Shown here one piece after another: positions 24,901 to 39,900 of a stretch of DNA of 64,000 bases. The notes below the pieces were generated by a model. That model was not told the origin of the DNA, ran no database searches, and saw only the letters and a program-made list of their open reading frames with translations. A program made the translations under genes and the position numbers. The stretch comes from Anodontia alba (taxonomy: Eukaryota > Mollusca > Bivalvia > Lucinida > Lucinidae): the NCBI GenBank assembly GCA_964016985.1, contig OZ024823.1, positions 31,564,104 to 31,628,103 on the forward strand, in the 5' to 3' direction. Position 1 is the first letter of the stretch. Every line of letters begins with the position of its first letter.

Positions 24901-27900
24901 TTTCGACCTTATTAGACATAGTATGAGAAAAAAGTTTTTTGACATATGTGCTCTATGAAGCCTCAGATCAGCCTACATATCCACACAGTCAGATCAAAAA
25001 CTTTTCTGGGTACTCTGTGGATAGCCAAGAAATCAGATTTCTTCGGATAGGGAGCAAAGACTCAATATCACCGGAGGATGTGCAGGCCACTCTGTGTCCT
25101 TGCTACATGCACATGAAATCACAAAATGCAAACAGAAACCAACTGATCTAAATCTACAATGTTTTAATTAAGTATGTAAATTTGTATCAACAACCTAAAT
25201 CAAGTAATCTGATTGACTGAAAATTAGGGTGGCATCTTAATTTATTCAACATGGCAAGGTTTAGATGGTATTAAAGTAAAACATCACTTTGAAATGGAAG
25301 AAGATGATAAAGATTCTGAGACAAACCTTTTGTGGCGATGCATAATCATCCTCTGAACCGAGACCAAGACGACCTGAAATGTATCATACTAAAATTACTT
25401 ACATAATAATTTTAACCTTTACCTGTCTATTGCAACTGTTTGCAGGAACTCTGGATATGTTAGAAGCTACTGGCATAAAACAAAATACCTTACTAGACTG
25501 CCAAAGTACACAAATGCCCCGCCATTTGGTCTTTGCCAATACGGCAACCATCTCTGAATGCATACATTTCAACAACTATTTTCCATACATTTTGAGCCAT
25601 AGCCCACCCTAAGGCATGATACAGGGACAACTCTAGCACAGAGAATGTTTAGGTACCTAAGTAATGACTCCAAGAGAAACGTGGACGTAAGCTATGATCA
25701 AATTGCACACACAAGCAAGCTCATCTCTACCTTCACAGTTCAAATACTACACAAGGACCTTTTCCTTAGGTTACATATCATAGTCTCACAAACCTATAAA
25801 GCTGAGCACTGAAGACCTTAGTCAGACTACACAAGTGCACAAGTTTATACCTCATCAAGCTTCATCTACAGAGTATATACCAACACTAAGATATTTTGAA
25901 ATAAGGAATTACCCATATTTCTCAATGAATATATACACTGCACTAAAATATAACTTTGCTTTACCCTTAAAATACCAAGCAAAATTGAAGCAGCTGACAT
26001 CAGTTTAAAAATCAGTTTAAAAGCTTAAGACAAATTTTTAACTGCCAAGCAAAAAAAAAATCACAAAAGGAAAGAAAAACATTATTTGTGATTAAAGTCT
26101 GATACCAAGAAAAGCCAAGAAAACATTCAAAGTATAAATGAATGTATTCCAATAACAGCCCTGCTGGAATTTCAATATTTGTGGGCCAAATAATTTAACC
26201 TTTACCAAACTCTGGGAGAATTCAGATGATATTTAATTTTTTTATTAGTTTTTTCCAAGAAAATGCCATGAGAAGACAATTTGGATGAAATATCAAGGCC
26301 AAATTTAAGGAAACAATTTGCATGAAATGTCAAAGCCTATTTTTGTGGGAAAAAAGTAAGAAAAATATTTTACGTCAAAAATTCAGATGACATTTAGAAA
26401 TACTTTACTTTTCCCAGAAAACGGGAACTGACATTTCTTGGAAACTGTCCCATAAAAATAAAGTTTGCATGAATGACAAAGACTATATTAAGGAGACAAT
26501 TTGCATAAAATGTCAAAGCCTATCTTCTGGGAAAAATAAGACAATTGTTTCAAAATACTGTCTGCTGATTATTTCCCAGGTTGCTGCATGTTAAATAACA
26601 CATACCGAACTCTCCACAGCCCCATGTGTAGACTTCTCTGTTCTGTGTGAGGGCTACCACATGGTTATCACCACAGGACACTTCCTGTACCGGTCGGTTA
26701 CTGAAGAAGTTGAGTAATAAAGGGGTGATAACTTCATCATCTTCTTCATTATCACAGCCAAGACAACCATAGTAGTCAGAACCAAATGTGTATACATTGC
26801 CATCATCTGCAATCACAGATATGAGTTCCAATAAATTATACTATGTAAAAAGCTTATCTTATTCTAATGAAGATCATAGCTCTTGACAAGGAGGGTTTTT
26901 TATTCAACAAAAAGTATTGATATTTTGCTTATTTCTATACGAAAAGTATGTTATAGTACTCATTAAAAGTGCCTCACTGAAGCACTTCTAATGAGTACTG
27001 ACAGTGTATGTTTTCATAGGGAAAGAAGAAAATATTTAGCTGGATAATGTCTTATCAAGAGCTAAGATGCAGATATACCATCCAACATCACATATATTTA
27101 AAGCATTAAGTATTTGATGTTTACATCCGGCGAAGGTTACGCTTACAGTAAAAAAAAGCCATGATCATGTTCAGAGAAGACATCTGAGAGGTTTTCTTTG
27201 ATGACTGACTTATTTTATTTTAAGATACCAAAAAGAAGCAAGAAACATATGAATCCAGATTTAAAAATGACTAAACATATACAGATATTTACCCTTCAAC
27301 ATGCTGAATTTAATGTATAGGACTTTATATAACTTGTATATGTTTCTGCCATTTTATGAGGAGAGAATATTTGTAACTTTATATTTGCAATACTGCATGC
27401 CAAATCCCAAATAAAAAGGTCTCTGCTCAAGAAAAACAGAATCTTCTCCACTTCAGAAGGAAGCAAAAGCACTTTTTATAGAGCTATCTCCCAAGAACGT
27501 GCATAGCGCAAGATAAGAGTGAGTTTCAGCTAAATATTTATTTTCTTATTTCTCCATGAAAAGATGTGTTGTGGGTACTTTTTATATTCACCTCAGTTTC
27601 CACAACTGTAGGCATGAACCCTACTATGACACAGGTACGAGGCAAAATTTCTAAGTAAATCCAGGGTATGTTACTCCAGCAAAATTCATTTGATCAGTAT
27701 TCTGTGACCTTTATGCACAAGCCCAGCCTATGCTGCAAGTTTCAAATAATTATCTTGTAAACTACTGAAGAAGTTCCAGAGGCATGAACCCTACTATGCC
27801 ATGTGTACAAGGTCATATTTCTAAGTAAATCAAGAGTATGTAACTCTAGCAATACAACTTTGATCAGTTATGTTACCTTCATGCACAGTCCATGCCTATA

Positions 27901-30900
27901 TTTGTACTTTGCTGCAAGTTTCAGATCATTATCTTGGGACTGTAGAAGTTGTGTAGGCATGAACACTGCTATGCTACAGGTATGAGGCAAAGTTTCTAAG
28001 TAAATCCAAGGTATGTTACTCCAGCAACAAAAAATTGATCAGAGCTCTGTGACCTTTATGCGCATGCCCAGCCTATGCTGCAAGTTTCAAATCATTATCT
28101 TATAGTTAAGCTCATCTTGTAAACTGTAGGAGAAGTTGCGGAGACATCAACCCCACTATGCCATATGTATAAGACAAACTTTCTAAGTAAATCAAGAGTA
28201 TGTAACCCTATCAATAGTAATTAGATCAGAGTTTTGTTACCTCTATGCATATGCTCACTCTATATCCTTACCATGGTGCAGGTTTCAAACCATAATGAAA
28301 GTCGTGCAAAGAGTTCTGTCACTAATTGGCTCCCTCAGTTTTATCCCAGGTATATTTTAAATATTTTAAATGTGTTGAATAGCTAACAATACCCGTTTAT
28401 TTCGTGCAAATTACTTTCCAACTGACCGAGTTATTCCAAATTGAAACAGATGCAGTCATATACACTGACCAATTTTTTGTTACATTGGAACAAGGACCAG
28501 AAGACTGAAATTCGTAGCTATATTAAATGCCGCATTAGGCTTGATATAGATTCAAAGCAGATATTTAATGAATTGTGTGGTGTATATGGACCTCCGACCA
28601 TTTCAATGCGCACAGTTTTTAGGTGGGTTAAAGCTTTTAAAGCTGGGAATTTTTCTGTTGAAGATGATACCCGTCCTGGAAGGCCTAAAACCTCTGTTAC
28701 CAAGGCTAACATCTCTGCTGTAAAGATTGTGGTCGAACAGGATACGCAATTGTCTGTCAAAGATGTAGCTAGTTGTACTGGCATATCAGAAGGCAGTGTG
28801 CAAACAATTCTGAAAAGGCGTTTGGATCTCAGAAAGGTTTGCGCTAGGAGGGTATCTCATTTGCTCACTGAGGAACAAAAGACACAACGTTCTAAATGTG
28901 CCCGGGAACTTTTGAAAACATACAAAGGCTGTAATAGTCTGGTTATTTCTAACTTGCTTATAAGTGATGAAACCTGGGTGCACATGTTTGAGCCACAAAG
29001 AAGGGCTGATAATAAGCAATGGAAGCAAAAAGATAAAAAAACGCAAATGTATTGCCAAGAGAATCATAAGTTCGAAAAAGAGGTTGTACGCAATTTTCTT
29101 TAATTCAAGTGGGCCGGTCGTTCAAGAGCCTTGTCCATCTGGTCATACAGTCACTGGCCGGTTCTACAAGAATTCTGTACTGAAGAAAGTGAAAGAGTTT
29201 TACAACAAGAAACGACCAAGCAAAGGATGGTCGGGAGTCCACCTTTTACATGACAACGCCTCCTCTCATAAGTGTGAGATTGTTAAGTCTTTTTGGCTTC
29301 TGAAAAGGTGGAAGTTTTAAACCATTCACCTTATTCACCTGACCTGAGTCCCTGTGAATTCTTTTTATTTCCAAGGCCTAAGAAGATGCTTTCTGGAAAT
29401 AAGTATACGTCTAGAAGTTCTCTTGGCAGCGATATTTATTAGTGTCTCCAACAGATACCAAAAAAAGACTATTTATCTGCTTTTCGCGACTGGGTAAAAA
29501 GGTGAAAAAAATGTGTTTCAGTAAAGGGGGAATACTTTGAAGGTTTGTAATAAAAATATGTTTGATAAAACGTAGTACTGAAGTAATCCGAACCCAATGA
29601 CAAAACTTTTTGCAGGACCCTCGTACCTTGAACAGTAGGAGGAGTTGTCGAAACAGGAAAGTACTATAAAGTGTGACGAACATGCGGACAGACACACGGA
29701 CGGACATACAGATACACGGACGGACGGACACACAGATGACAGAGGGCAAAACTATATGCCCCCCCTCACTGAATATCAGAATCATTCAAACACAACCAAT
29801 ACGGGGAATATGAAGTGTATCCAGTCCTTTTAACATCAATATTTGTTTTATCATACTGATTTGTTTTCTTGAACTAAACATCAAAGACTATAATACATAC
29901 ATCATATGTACCATTAAAGTCCTTAGATAAATGGCATTCTATTTTTTATACTATTTTTCAGAGAAAATAAGATTTGGCATTTCATGTGAATCCTCTGCTA
30001 GGCAGACGATTCACATGAAATGTCAAGCCCTTGTTTTCTTTTTCTTTCTTTTTTTTTGTTAAATCAAAGTGTCATCTGCCCTAGTTGTAATTAGTGGGGC
30101 TGCGGTTTGTGACTGTGGCACTCTCTGGACTTTTCTCTTGCCCTTTTAAGGGTAAATGTAACACACTATTAAGGGCAATTCCAGAATTAATCATGAGGGG
30201 AGGGCGGGAGGCACTTTTTAAAAAAAAAAAAAAAAAAAACACCACCCATAAAATAGAATTTTCCCTGACCCCCAGTACCCATTAATTTCAAGAAAATGAG
30301 AACCCCGTCACCCCTTATTTAGAAAAAAATCTATATCCCATCCATGGTCAATAAAAAAAAACCCTCCATCCCCCCCTCCCCCCCGCACCCCCCCCCCCCG
30401 CTGTTAACATGGTTGATACGGAGCTATTTTGACTGTACTCAACAGCTTTATTATTTTGTTTCCTTTTTACAACATGCCATAGATGAAGATATATGGTTTT
30501 CAAGAGTATATAGTCACACCTGAATTAGTATAAAGGAGTGGGATGTTGCTCAGGCGTCCCTTAAAGTCACCTTTCTGGTTTATTCCTGTTAAAAGAATGA
30601 ATAAAGGAATGAGAAATCTCTGCTTGTCAGAAGAAATGAACTGTCCAGTTTCCTGACTAGTCGATTCTAGAGATTTACATCAATGGAATTAATCAGGCTA
30701 CAATGCAGATGTTTTGCACGAACCTTTGTCTAGTTCTGTACTGCATACGTGCAAGCAGCGAAGGCTCTGGTGATACTGTGCAAATGGACTGGCTCACCGG
30801 AGCCTTTGCTGGTGATATATGCGATTAGTACATTTATCACATGTAATGGCTCATAGGAATGTCCATCAAGGTTGTTGTGTTTGAGTTTTACGTTTAAATG

Positions 30901-33900
30901 ACACAAGCATTCCTTTAATAGTAAAACCGGTCCACTTCCAAACTGGCCCAGTATGAAAAAATTGTTTTAAGTTATATCACTTTTGTTTTCAACATATTCC
31001 ATATATTGATATAGATTTATATTAATATTTCTTTATTTAGCATTTTGAAAGACAATATATTCCCATTCAACTTTTTTCACAAGTTGCCAGGTTGATACTG
31101 TGATGGTTGTTAAACTATTATGAAGGAGCAATCAGGGGATTATCCTTTAATACAAGTAAAACAATTGGAAAGAACACACAGTTTTAAGGAAGACTGATAA
31201 AATAATTTGAACAATTATTACATATCTGTACATGAGAAATCTGCATATCTGACGTGGATTTGGACTGTGGACCGTTTCGACCATGGGTCGGTTTTTACCG
31301 TTTTGACTCACCCGTATGTGGTGCTGGGTTTCACCCAAATGGTACTGTTTTTTTACCCAAACACGTGTAAACAAAACTTCAGGGGCATTCGGACGTTTCT
31401 CACCGTATCAGCTTAAACGAAAAAGGTTTAATTTCTACCCGTAAATTAATTCCGTAGTTTTCTACCCGTAATTATTTTATTCAGGATTTGACAATGACAT
31501 CAATTCGAATTTTCCTTGGACCCCGCCACCCGGGAAATACAATTTTCGCCCGAACCCACCACCCGTGAAAAAAAAATCGGGTGCCTCCCACCTTCCCCCC
31601 ATGATTAATTCTGGAACCGCCCAAAGTCCAGAATCTGGCATAATATACCTGTAACACAGACAGTAAAATCTTCCCCACAGTCAGCCTGTATGACCCCAAC
31701 CCCTTCAAAGCTTTCCACTTTCTTTGGTGTCCTGTAAGCTGCAGTATCTCCATGGCCCAGCTGTCCTACAATCCTCTGACCACCTTGTACATTCTAGGAT
31801 CGCAATTAAGAAAAGGAGTCACAACTTGAGAAAAAAATCCCTCATTACATACACATACTGATAGGGTCTTCCCTGCTCAGTCACAGAATGACTAAATTCT
31901 AATGACTCAACAAACAAAGAAACAAAGGATACACTGCAGACTACATACGAAGCTGAGATGAACATTTGCTCTTTGCGTGATAGAAGGCTATTTATAATTT
32001 GCTAGTTCAATACTTTAGAGGATAAAGAAAACAGAAAATGCAACAAACAATGGCTGGTGGTATCTTTGTTTATTATGGGTCGGCTAGTTTCAGATAAATA
32101 GTTTTTGGAACAACCCTTGTATTTTAGTTAGAAGTGCATTACCAGGAGTTACAATTAAATGCAAAAATATGTAATTGTCACTGTTCCAGTTAGAATTTTT
32201 TTTCAACCAAAAAGAATTGACTTTTGTCATATTTCTCTATGACAAAATTTTTTGTGGTCCTCATTACAATATATTATGAAAACACGCTTATTCAAATATA
32301 CTGAAAAATTCACCACCAAAACTTACATGCCATAAGATGTGACTAAAATTTTCTGAGATTTTCTTGAACATCATTGTGGAGCTCTCCCAGCATAGTCTAA
32401 ACTCTTTTTGTCATGTAAGTAACTTGTGAAAATCACAACAGTGTATGATTTATGTTTATTTCTTCATAAAATCTGTCAGAAAAGGATCTGAAAATTCTGT
32501 GAGATTTGAATTTTTTATGGAAAATGCCTTCCAGAGGGGCCAAATTCTGTGAGATTTTATCTCACAGTGTGAGACATGGTATGTATGCCAAACACTGAAA
32601 GTTTTCAGAAAACACCTGATATTTTTCATATTTTTCTCAAAACTTAGATTGTGGGTACTCGTTAGAACCCTCGGCAATGCGGTTCTAATGAGTACCCACA
32701 ATTTATGTTTTTGAGAAGAAATAAGAAATATAATGTATACCCATGCAAACCCCAGTTTTACTATGTAAAAAGTGGAGTTTAAGAGGGTCAAAATTACATA
32801 GGAATGTTTTCATGATGACAAGTCCACGTAATGTGTATCCCATAATGTATAGTGAAAACAGGGTACGAGAGTCCTGCAAAAAGTTTTGTCACTGAGTTCG
32901 GATTACTTCAGTGCTACATTTTATCAAACATATTTTATAACAAACCTTCAAAGTATTCCCCCTTTACTGAAACACATTTTTGTAACCTTTTACCCAGTCG
33001 TGAAAAGCAGATAAATAGTCTTCTTTTGGTATCCGTTGGAGACACTGATAAATAGCTGATAAATAGCGCTGCCAAGAGAACTTCTAGACGTATACTTGCA
33101 TTTTCTTAAGCCTTGGAAATAAAAAGAAGTCGCAGGGACTCAGGTCAGGTGAATAAGGTCAATGGTTTAAAACTTTCACTTTTTCAGAAGCCAAAAAAGA
33201 CTTAAAAACCTCACACTTATGAGAGGAGGCGTTGTCATGTAAAAGGTGGACTCCCGACCATCCTTTGCTTGGTCGTTTCTTGTTGTAAAACTCTTTCACT
33301 TTCTTCAGTACAGAATTCTTGTAGAATCGGCCAGTGACTGTATGAACAGATGGAAAAGGCACTTGAACGACCGGCCCACTTGAATTAAAGAAACTTGCGT
33401 ACGTCTTTTTTCGAACTTATGGTTCTCTTGGCAATACATGGGCGTTTTTTTATCTTTTCGCTTCCATTGCTTATTATCACCCCTTTTTTGTGGCTCAAAC
33501 ATCTGCACCCAGGTTTCATCACCTGTTAGCAAGTTAGAAATAACCCGACTATTACAGCCTTTGTATGTTTTCAAAAGTTCCCGGGCACTTTCAGGGCTTT
33601 GTGTCTTTTGCTCCTCAGTGAGCAAATGAGGTACCAACCTAGCGCAAACCTTTCTCAGGTCCAAACGCTTTTTCAGAATAGTTTGCACACTGCCTTCTGA
33701 TATGCCAGTACAACTAGCTACATCTCTGACAGACAATCGCGTATCCTGTTCGACCACAATCTTTACAGCAGCGATGTTAGCCTTGGTAACAGAGGTTTTA
33801 GACCTTCCAGGACTGGTATCATCTTCAACAGAAAATTTCCCAGCTTTAAAAGCTTTAACCCACCTAAAAACTGTGCACATTGAAATGGTCTGAGGTCCGT

Positions 33901-36900
33901 ATTTACCACACAATTCATTAAATATCTGTTTTGAATCTATATTAAGCCTAATTTGGCATTTAATATAGCTACGAATTTCAGTCTTCTGGTCCATGTTCCA
34001 ATTAAACAAGTAAATTGGTCAGTGTATATGACTGCATCTATTTCAATTTGAAATAACTCGGTCAGTTGGAAAGCAATTTGCACGAAATAAACGGGTATCG
34101 TTAGCTATTCAACACACCATTCAAGTGCAGTGAAGCATTTTAAAATATACCTGGGATAAAACTAAGGAAGCCTATTAGTGACAGAACTTTTTGCACGACC
34201 CTCGTATGTAGGGCATTTATATGATTAAGTAGATTTTCAGAATTTTGAAGTTTTTAAACCAGCTTTTCCTTTTTTTACTTTTAGACATCTTTTTACTGAT
34301 TAAATCTGTGTTAATGTGGCTAGTTAACAAAATCTTTTTCCTCTCCAATATTATATGGGGAAAATGACATAGCTTACAAATCTCTACATAAAAGGGGTAT
34401 CAAGATAAAGAATAAAAATATCAAATATTATCACAGGATGGGAAGTAAATCAGAGACTGTTCTTCATTATGAAAACCAGGTCTTCTGTTTGTCTAAAACT
34501 GTCCCATTAAAAATCGTTTTTTTTCTTCTTGATTTTTGTTTCTATTGTGCTCCTGTTATGGATTTTCTTTTTTATGTTTTTTTTTTCTTTTCTTCGTTTT
34601 AATATGTTATGTCAGATGCTTGCTTTCATGCATGTGATATTATGCACAAATGTGAGTGGTATTTAAAAGTGCAAGCATTTATTACTTGTATTTACATATT
34701 ATGTAATGACACACTTCATTTCAGCATACATAAACATTACATTCGACAAATAATTTGCCTTAACTCAGTGCAATGTCTTTTTGTAATCAGGAAAGGAATT
34801 ATATAAAGACTGTTGCTTTCATTCCAATTCTTTTGTTCTTGTGTATAAAATTTTTGCTTGTCAAACAAAAATCAAAATGAAATATGCTTAAACCTAGATA
34901 TAGAATTTTTGAATTTCTTTAAATAAAAATATACATTGTATTGTTTGTACTCATTGGAAGAACTTTACAAAGGCACTTTTATTGATTGCTCATAACATAT
35001 ATTTTGTCGAGAAATGTATCAAAATATAAATATTATATATTTGGTTACTTGGATTGGAGTTTAATAGCCCATTCAACACTATTAAGTCATGTCAAGCCAG
35101 TCAATTTACTACACATTTTCCTGGACAGGCTTTATCCTCTAAGCAGTTAACCAGTACTTCTGCATATTCTTTCACCAGAAACTGACAATTACCCTTCTTG
35201 AATCTGTACTAACATCACGAAAACATGTCTATATAATTCTGATCCCCTTAAACTCCACTTTTATATAGTAAAACTGAGGTTTACAGGGGTATACAGTATT
35301 TTTCATATTTCTGCTCAAAAAGATCGATTGTCGGTACTCGTAAGAATCGCCTCGCCGAGGCGGTTATAGGGAGTACCCACAATCTATTTTATGAAAAATA
35401 TCAGAACCTTTATCAGAAAATTTTCATTTTTTGGTGGTAAAATTTTCAGTATATTTGAATAGGCTTGTTTTCGTAATGAGGAGAGAATGACAATAGAAAG
35501 TATTTCATGATCAATATTTTTGGTTAAAGATTAGCTTATCTACAGGTATGGCTATGATGTACACATTTTACGATGGTGTGTTATCTGGGCACTCCTGTTA
35601 TCAAGAGCTTTGAGATATGAAAATTAACCCTTACCACTCTCTTGACTAATTCAGCAGACGACAAATTGATGATAGTTTTCTTATTTTTTTTTCGCAAGAA
35701 AACATACTTTGTGTTTCATGCAAATTGTCTACAATAGAGACAATTTACATGAAATGCTATATTCCGTTTTCAGGGAAGAATAAGAAAATATTTCAATGAG
35801 TCTTCTCCTGAAAATTTTACCCAATGTGCAAAGTGTTAAGAAAAAAAAATTACATAGTTTAAATTGAAAGTATTCTACTTACTGCCCATGTGTACAACTC
35901 TTTTTCCATGGTAACTACAGCAAAATGACCATGGCCTGCCGATACCTACAAAATAAACAAGAAAATGTATAAACTTTTCTCCAAAAGTATCATATTTACC
36001 CTAAATATTGGGACACCTTAACTCCTTACCATACTTGTCCTAAAATTTGAAAAAAAGTCTAATTTAGTACCTGTTAATGTGTGTAAAACAGTGCTGGATG
36101 AGTGGAAAACAGTGTAGACCCTGATCAGATGCTGTGTTCTGCGGTGTCTGATCTAGGTCTAAACTGTTTGCATAGGCCTTTCCGTCCCAATAGTTAGGGT
36201 TATTACAGTATCTTAAACTGCATCAGTTGAAAATGATAATGTCAATTCTTTCAACATTATTAAAGTCATATCAAGATGATGGAAGGGTGATAATGAAAGG
36301 CTCTGTGCAATGAAGTGCCATTCAGTCATGAACTGAAATCTGCCTTATGACGACATTCTGAATCCACGACTACATTCATGTTTTTAACAGTATTAATCTA
36401 AAATGAGAAAGGAGGTATGTATTTCCATGTCAGTGTTATTATACCCCTGCAAACACTGCATTACGAAAATATGCCTATTCAAATACACTGAAAAATTTTA
36501 CCACCAAAAAATGAAAACTTTCAGGTGAAAAATTCTGATATTTTTCATATTTCTGCTCAAAACATAGATTGCGGGTACTCGTTAGAACCGCCTCGGCGAG
36601 GCGGTTTTAATAAGTACCCACAATCTATGTTTTTGAGCAGAAATAAGAAAAATAATGTATACCCATGTAAACCCCAGTTTTACTATATAAAAGTGGGGTT
36701 TAAGGGGGTCAACATTATATAGGCATGTTTTCGTGATGGTTTGTGGGGTGTATACTATTTCACATTGTCTGTCTGTCAGTCTGTCAATGAAGTCTGGTTT
36801 CTGAGCAAGGGGTATCTAATAAGCAGTGCTTATTACAACAGATGATACGCAAACAGGGCTCAGTTGTTCGAAACTAACGATGTCATTAGTTAATGAATCG

Positions 36901-39900
36901 TTAAGATTTTGATCATTACATATGGCATATATGCTAATATTTTGCTGAAAAAATGTGAATGCTTTAAAAGCTACACACATTTGTTCAGCAAAAATAACTG
37001 TGAATTAGATATTGTACTTACTAGAATTCTACAGTTAACGTTTTGACACTAACTAGCTCGTTAAGCTAACGAAGCTTTGAACAACTGGACCCAGAATGCC
37101 AGCAGTATATACCTGTGCAGCACTTCTTCCTTTCACAAATATATCTTGTTTCTGAGGTGCTAATTTTCCTCCGCCCCACTGATATACCTGTAAATATAAT
37201 ATACAATACTGGGACTAATGTACGTATTTTTGTGAATATCATTTCATTCTCTGTAAAGTAGATGGTATGTCATCACCTAATCTCATGCTTTTGTGACTTG
37301 ACCTTGATTATCCACGCACTCTTCAGTCAGGCATCAGGGTTAACAGAATTACTGTGGTGTGTGTGATTCTAGCACACAAATAGGTTAAACAGCAAACTTC
37401 GATGAAATCCATCCAATGGTGTAGGGGTATTGTTAGCTTAACTATTTGAAAATAAAACTCAGTTCTACATATGGTAAAATGGCTTTGCATACAGAGTAGA
37501 TCCAGGTGAGATGGCTCATAATACAAATGATATCAAATAATTATACATTTTTTGAAAAGCCTAGGTTTTTTCAAAGAAGTATCCCCACATTAGTTTTTAT
37601 TTTATGATAAATTTTTAACACCAAATTAACGTTTACCTCCATAAGCTTATAATGCTTTAAACGACAAGGCCCTTATCATGTTTTACATGCATGTAGGAGT
37701 ACTGTTTTAACACGACAAGGCCCTTATCATGTTTTCCATGCATGTAGGAGTACTATTTCAACTGTTAACCTGTCTAGCTTATGGACTGTCTTAGCTTTTA
37801 AAATGAATCACTGTGCTTATGCAACTCCATTACAAGGTATACAGAAAAGAAGAAAACAGTTAAGTAAACATAAAAAATAAAAAAATCTGCAGATTTCTGT
37901 GCTAACATTAGAAATTAATTACTAAAATTCTGAACCTGAGTGTAAATTAATAAAAACAATATGCCATTTATACTAAAACACTCGACGACCATTACTTCAT
38001 TGCCATATTGAAAATAGCTTAGCTATAGCCTAAACAGATTGCATGCTAGAAGACAGACAAGCATTCAACCAATTTGAATGCCAGTCTGCTGGAGAAATTA
38101 GATAAGGCACTTTTTTTTTTCAACCAAATATTTATTGATATGTTTTCTTACTTCTTCACAAAAACATGTTATGACACTTATCAGAAGTGCCCCATCAAGG
38201 TACTGCTAAGTACCCATTACATGTTTTTGTGGCAAAGTAAGAAAGCAATTTCTGGATAACACTCTTGTCTGAACTGTCCAATAAAACATTTGGAATGCCA
38301 CTACTGTAAAAACATTTTTAGTATCGCTGAGGTTCAATTGTTTTCTTACCTCTGTAACTTTGGACTTTACCACTGGAACAACAGTTTGCTCCACAAGAGA
38401 TATGGCTGATTGTAGACGTATTTTTCTTGCTGAGGTATTTAATTCATACACCCTTCTCTCTAATACTTTTCTACAATAGAAAAAATACTATTCTTCTATA
38501 GTATACTGTACTGTACTATAGCGGCAGAATAAAAGACACTAACCAAACATATTGTTTTGTTTGTTTTGCACGAAAGACGGGTGCTTACTGGAACCACCCT
38601 GGCAACATTTTTCTACCCCAACATACATTCTGCATACCCACTGGAACTATATTACCATGAAAATACAAATTAGTATCTTCAAAGCACATTTTGATTAAGC
38701 TGTGCCATATAAAAGTATGCCTCTATTAGTGCATATCCACGGAGTAATGGTTCAGGTCGGCACAGTCTGTTTCCCTTAAGGGGACTGGATTCACATGGTT
38801 GTTATTCTGCTATGTTTTACAAGGGAGACAACGTTTGTAACTTCCTGTTTGCTTTCCTGTGTACCAGTCCCCTTCTGAAAATGGGTCTACTCTGAAAAAA
38901 AAAACGAATTACTGTTTTCCTTTCAGAGCAGACCCTTTTCAGTAGGGAACAAAAAAAATTGAGTTACCTCCTCTGAAAGTGTATAAATCCCCTTAAAAAT
39001 CATTGGATAATGCTAAATATATTGATATATAGCAAAGGCCCTTATTAAAGCAAATTCTTTCCCCAGTCACATTTACTTAAAACATGGTGCAATTATTATA
39101 TTATGAAGAGTCTCAATAAAACCGAAACTCCCATTTTCTAATCCGTAGTGTGTTCTTTGTTTCCAAAGGCATTCTTTTTTATGTTTATTTTACCTGGAGT
39201 TAGGGTGATTCCATCCTCACACGCATGCTCAGATTAAAGCTTAGTGACCTTGGGTACACTGAAGGTAATTTCGTCATTTGTTTATATTTGTGATAAAGCA
39301 ATCTGATTGGATAATAAAAAAAGGTAAGAGAAAAGTCCAGGGAGTGCCACAATCACAAACCACAGCCCTTCCCAGACATCAAGAGGAAGAGGAATCTGAC
39401 AAATCCAAACAAGCACAAATCGTTTAAACGTACGAAAAGCACTAAGATTAGCTCTCTCTTCCCCAAGCGAGGTAATCGCAATACTAAAAGGACTGAATAA
39501 CACAAGAACAAAATGGCACAAGGTAAGACATACAACAAATCGCCTCGCTGAATAAACCACAAAGCACCAAAGAGTAAGACTAACACCGGGATCACCGCCT
39601 TAGAACGATCAGTAGAGTAAACCACCGGGGGTTTAAAGCACTTTAACAGCTAGCCAACTTCACCCTGGGTCCCGATGCTACGCTTAATACAGAAATACAT
39701 AAAAATTCGGTTAGCATAAAGGTTCCTAACTCAGTCCATGCATCAAAGCGAAAACATAAAAATCAAATTAATCACTATAATAAACAAAGACGAGTACTCA
39801 TGGCTAATTCTACTGTATGCCAGAGTAAAAGAAAACCAATAGTTGAACCACGGCGGGCCAAGCCAAAGACATATCGTCAAGCCCCAACCCACTGGTTAAA

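Noticed and set aside
28518..29067. Minus-strand open frames over mariner copy A, and plus-strand frames over copy B
   Set aside because: Antisense shadows of the transposase.
29356..29358. Mariner copy A as a DD34E (Tc1-like) element
   Set aside because: Copy B of the same family has Asp at this position, so Glu is best read as a mutation.
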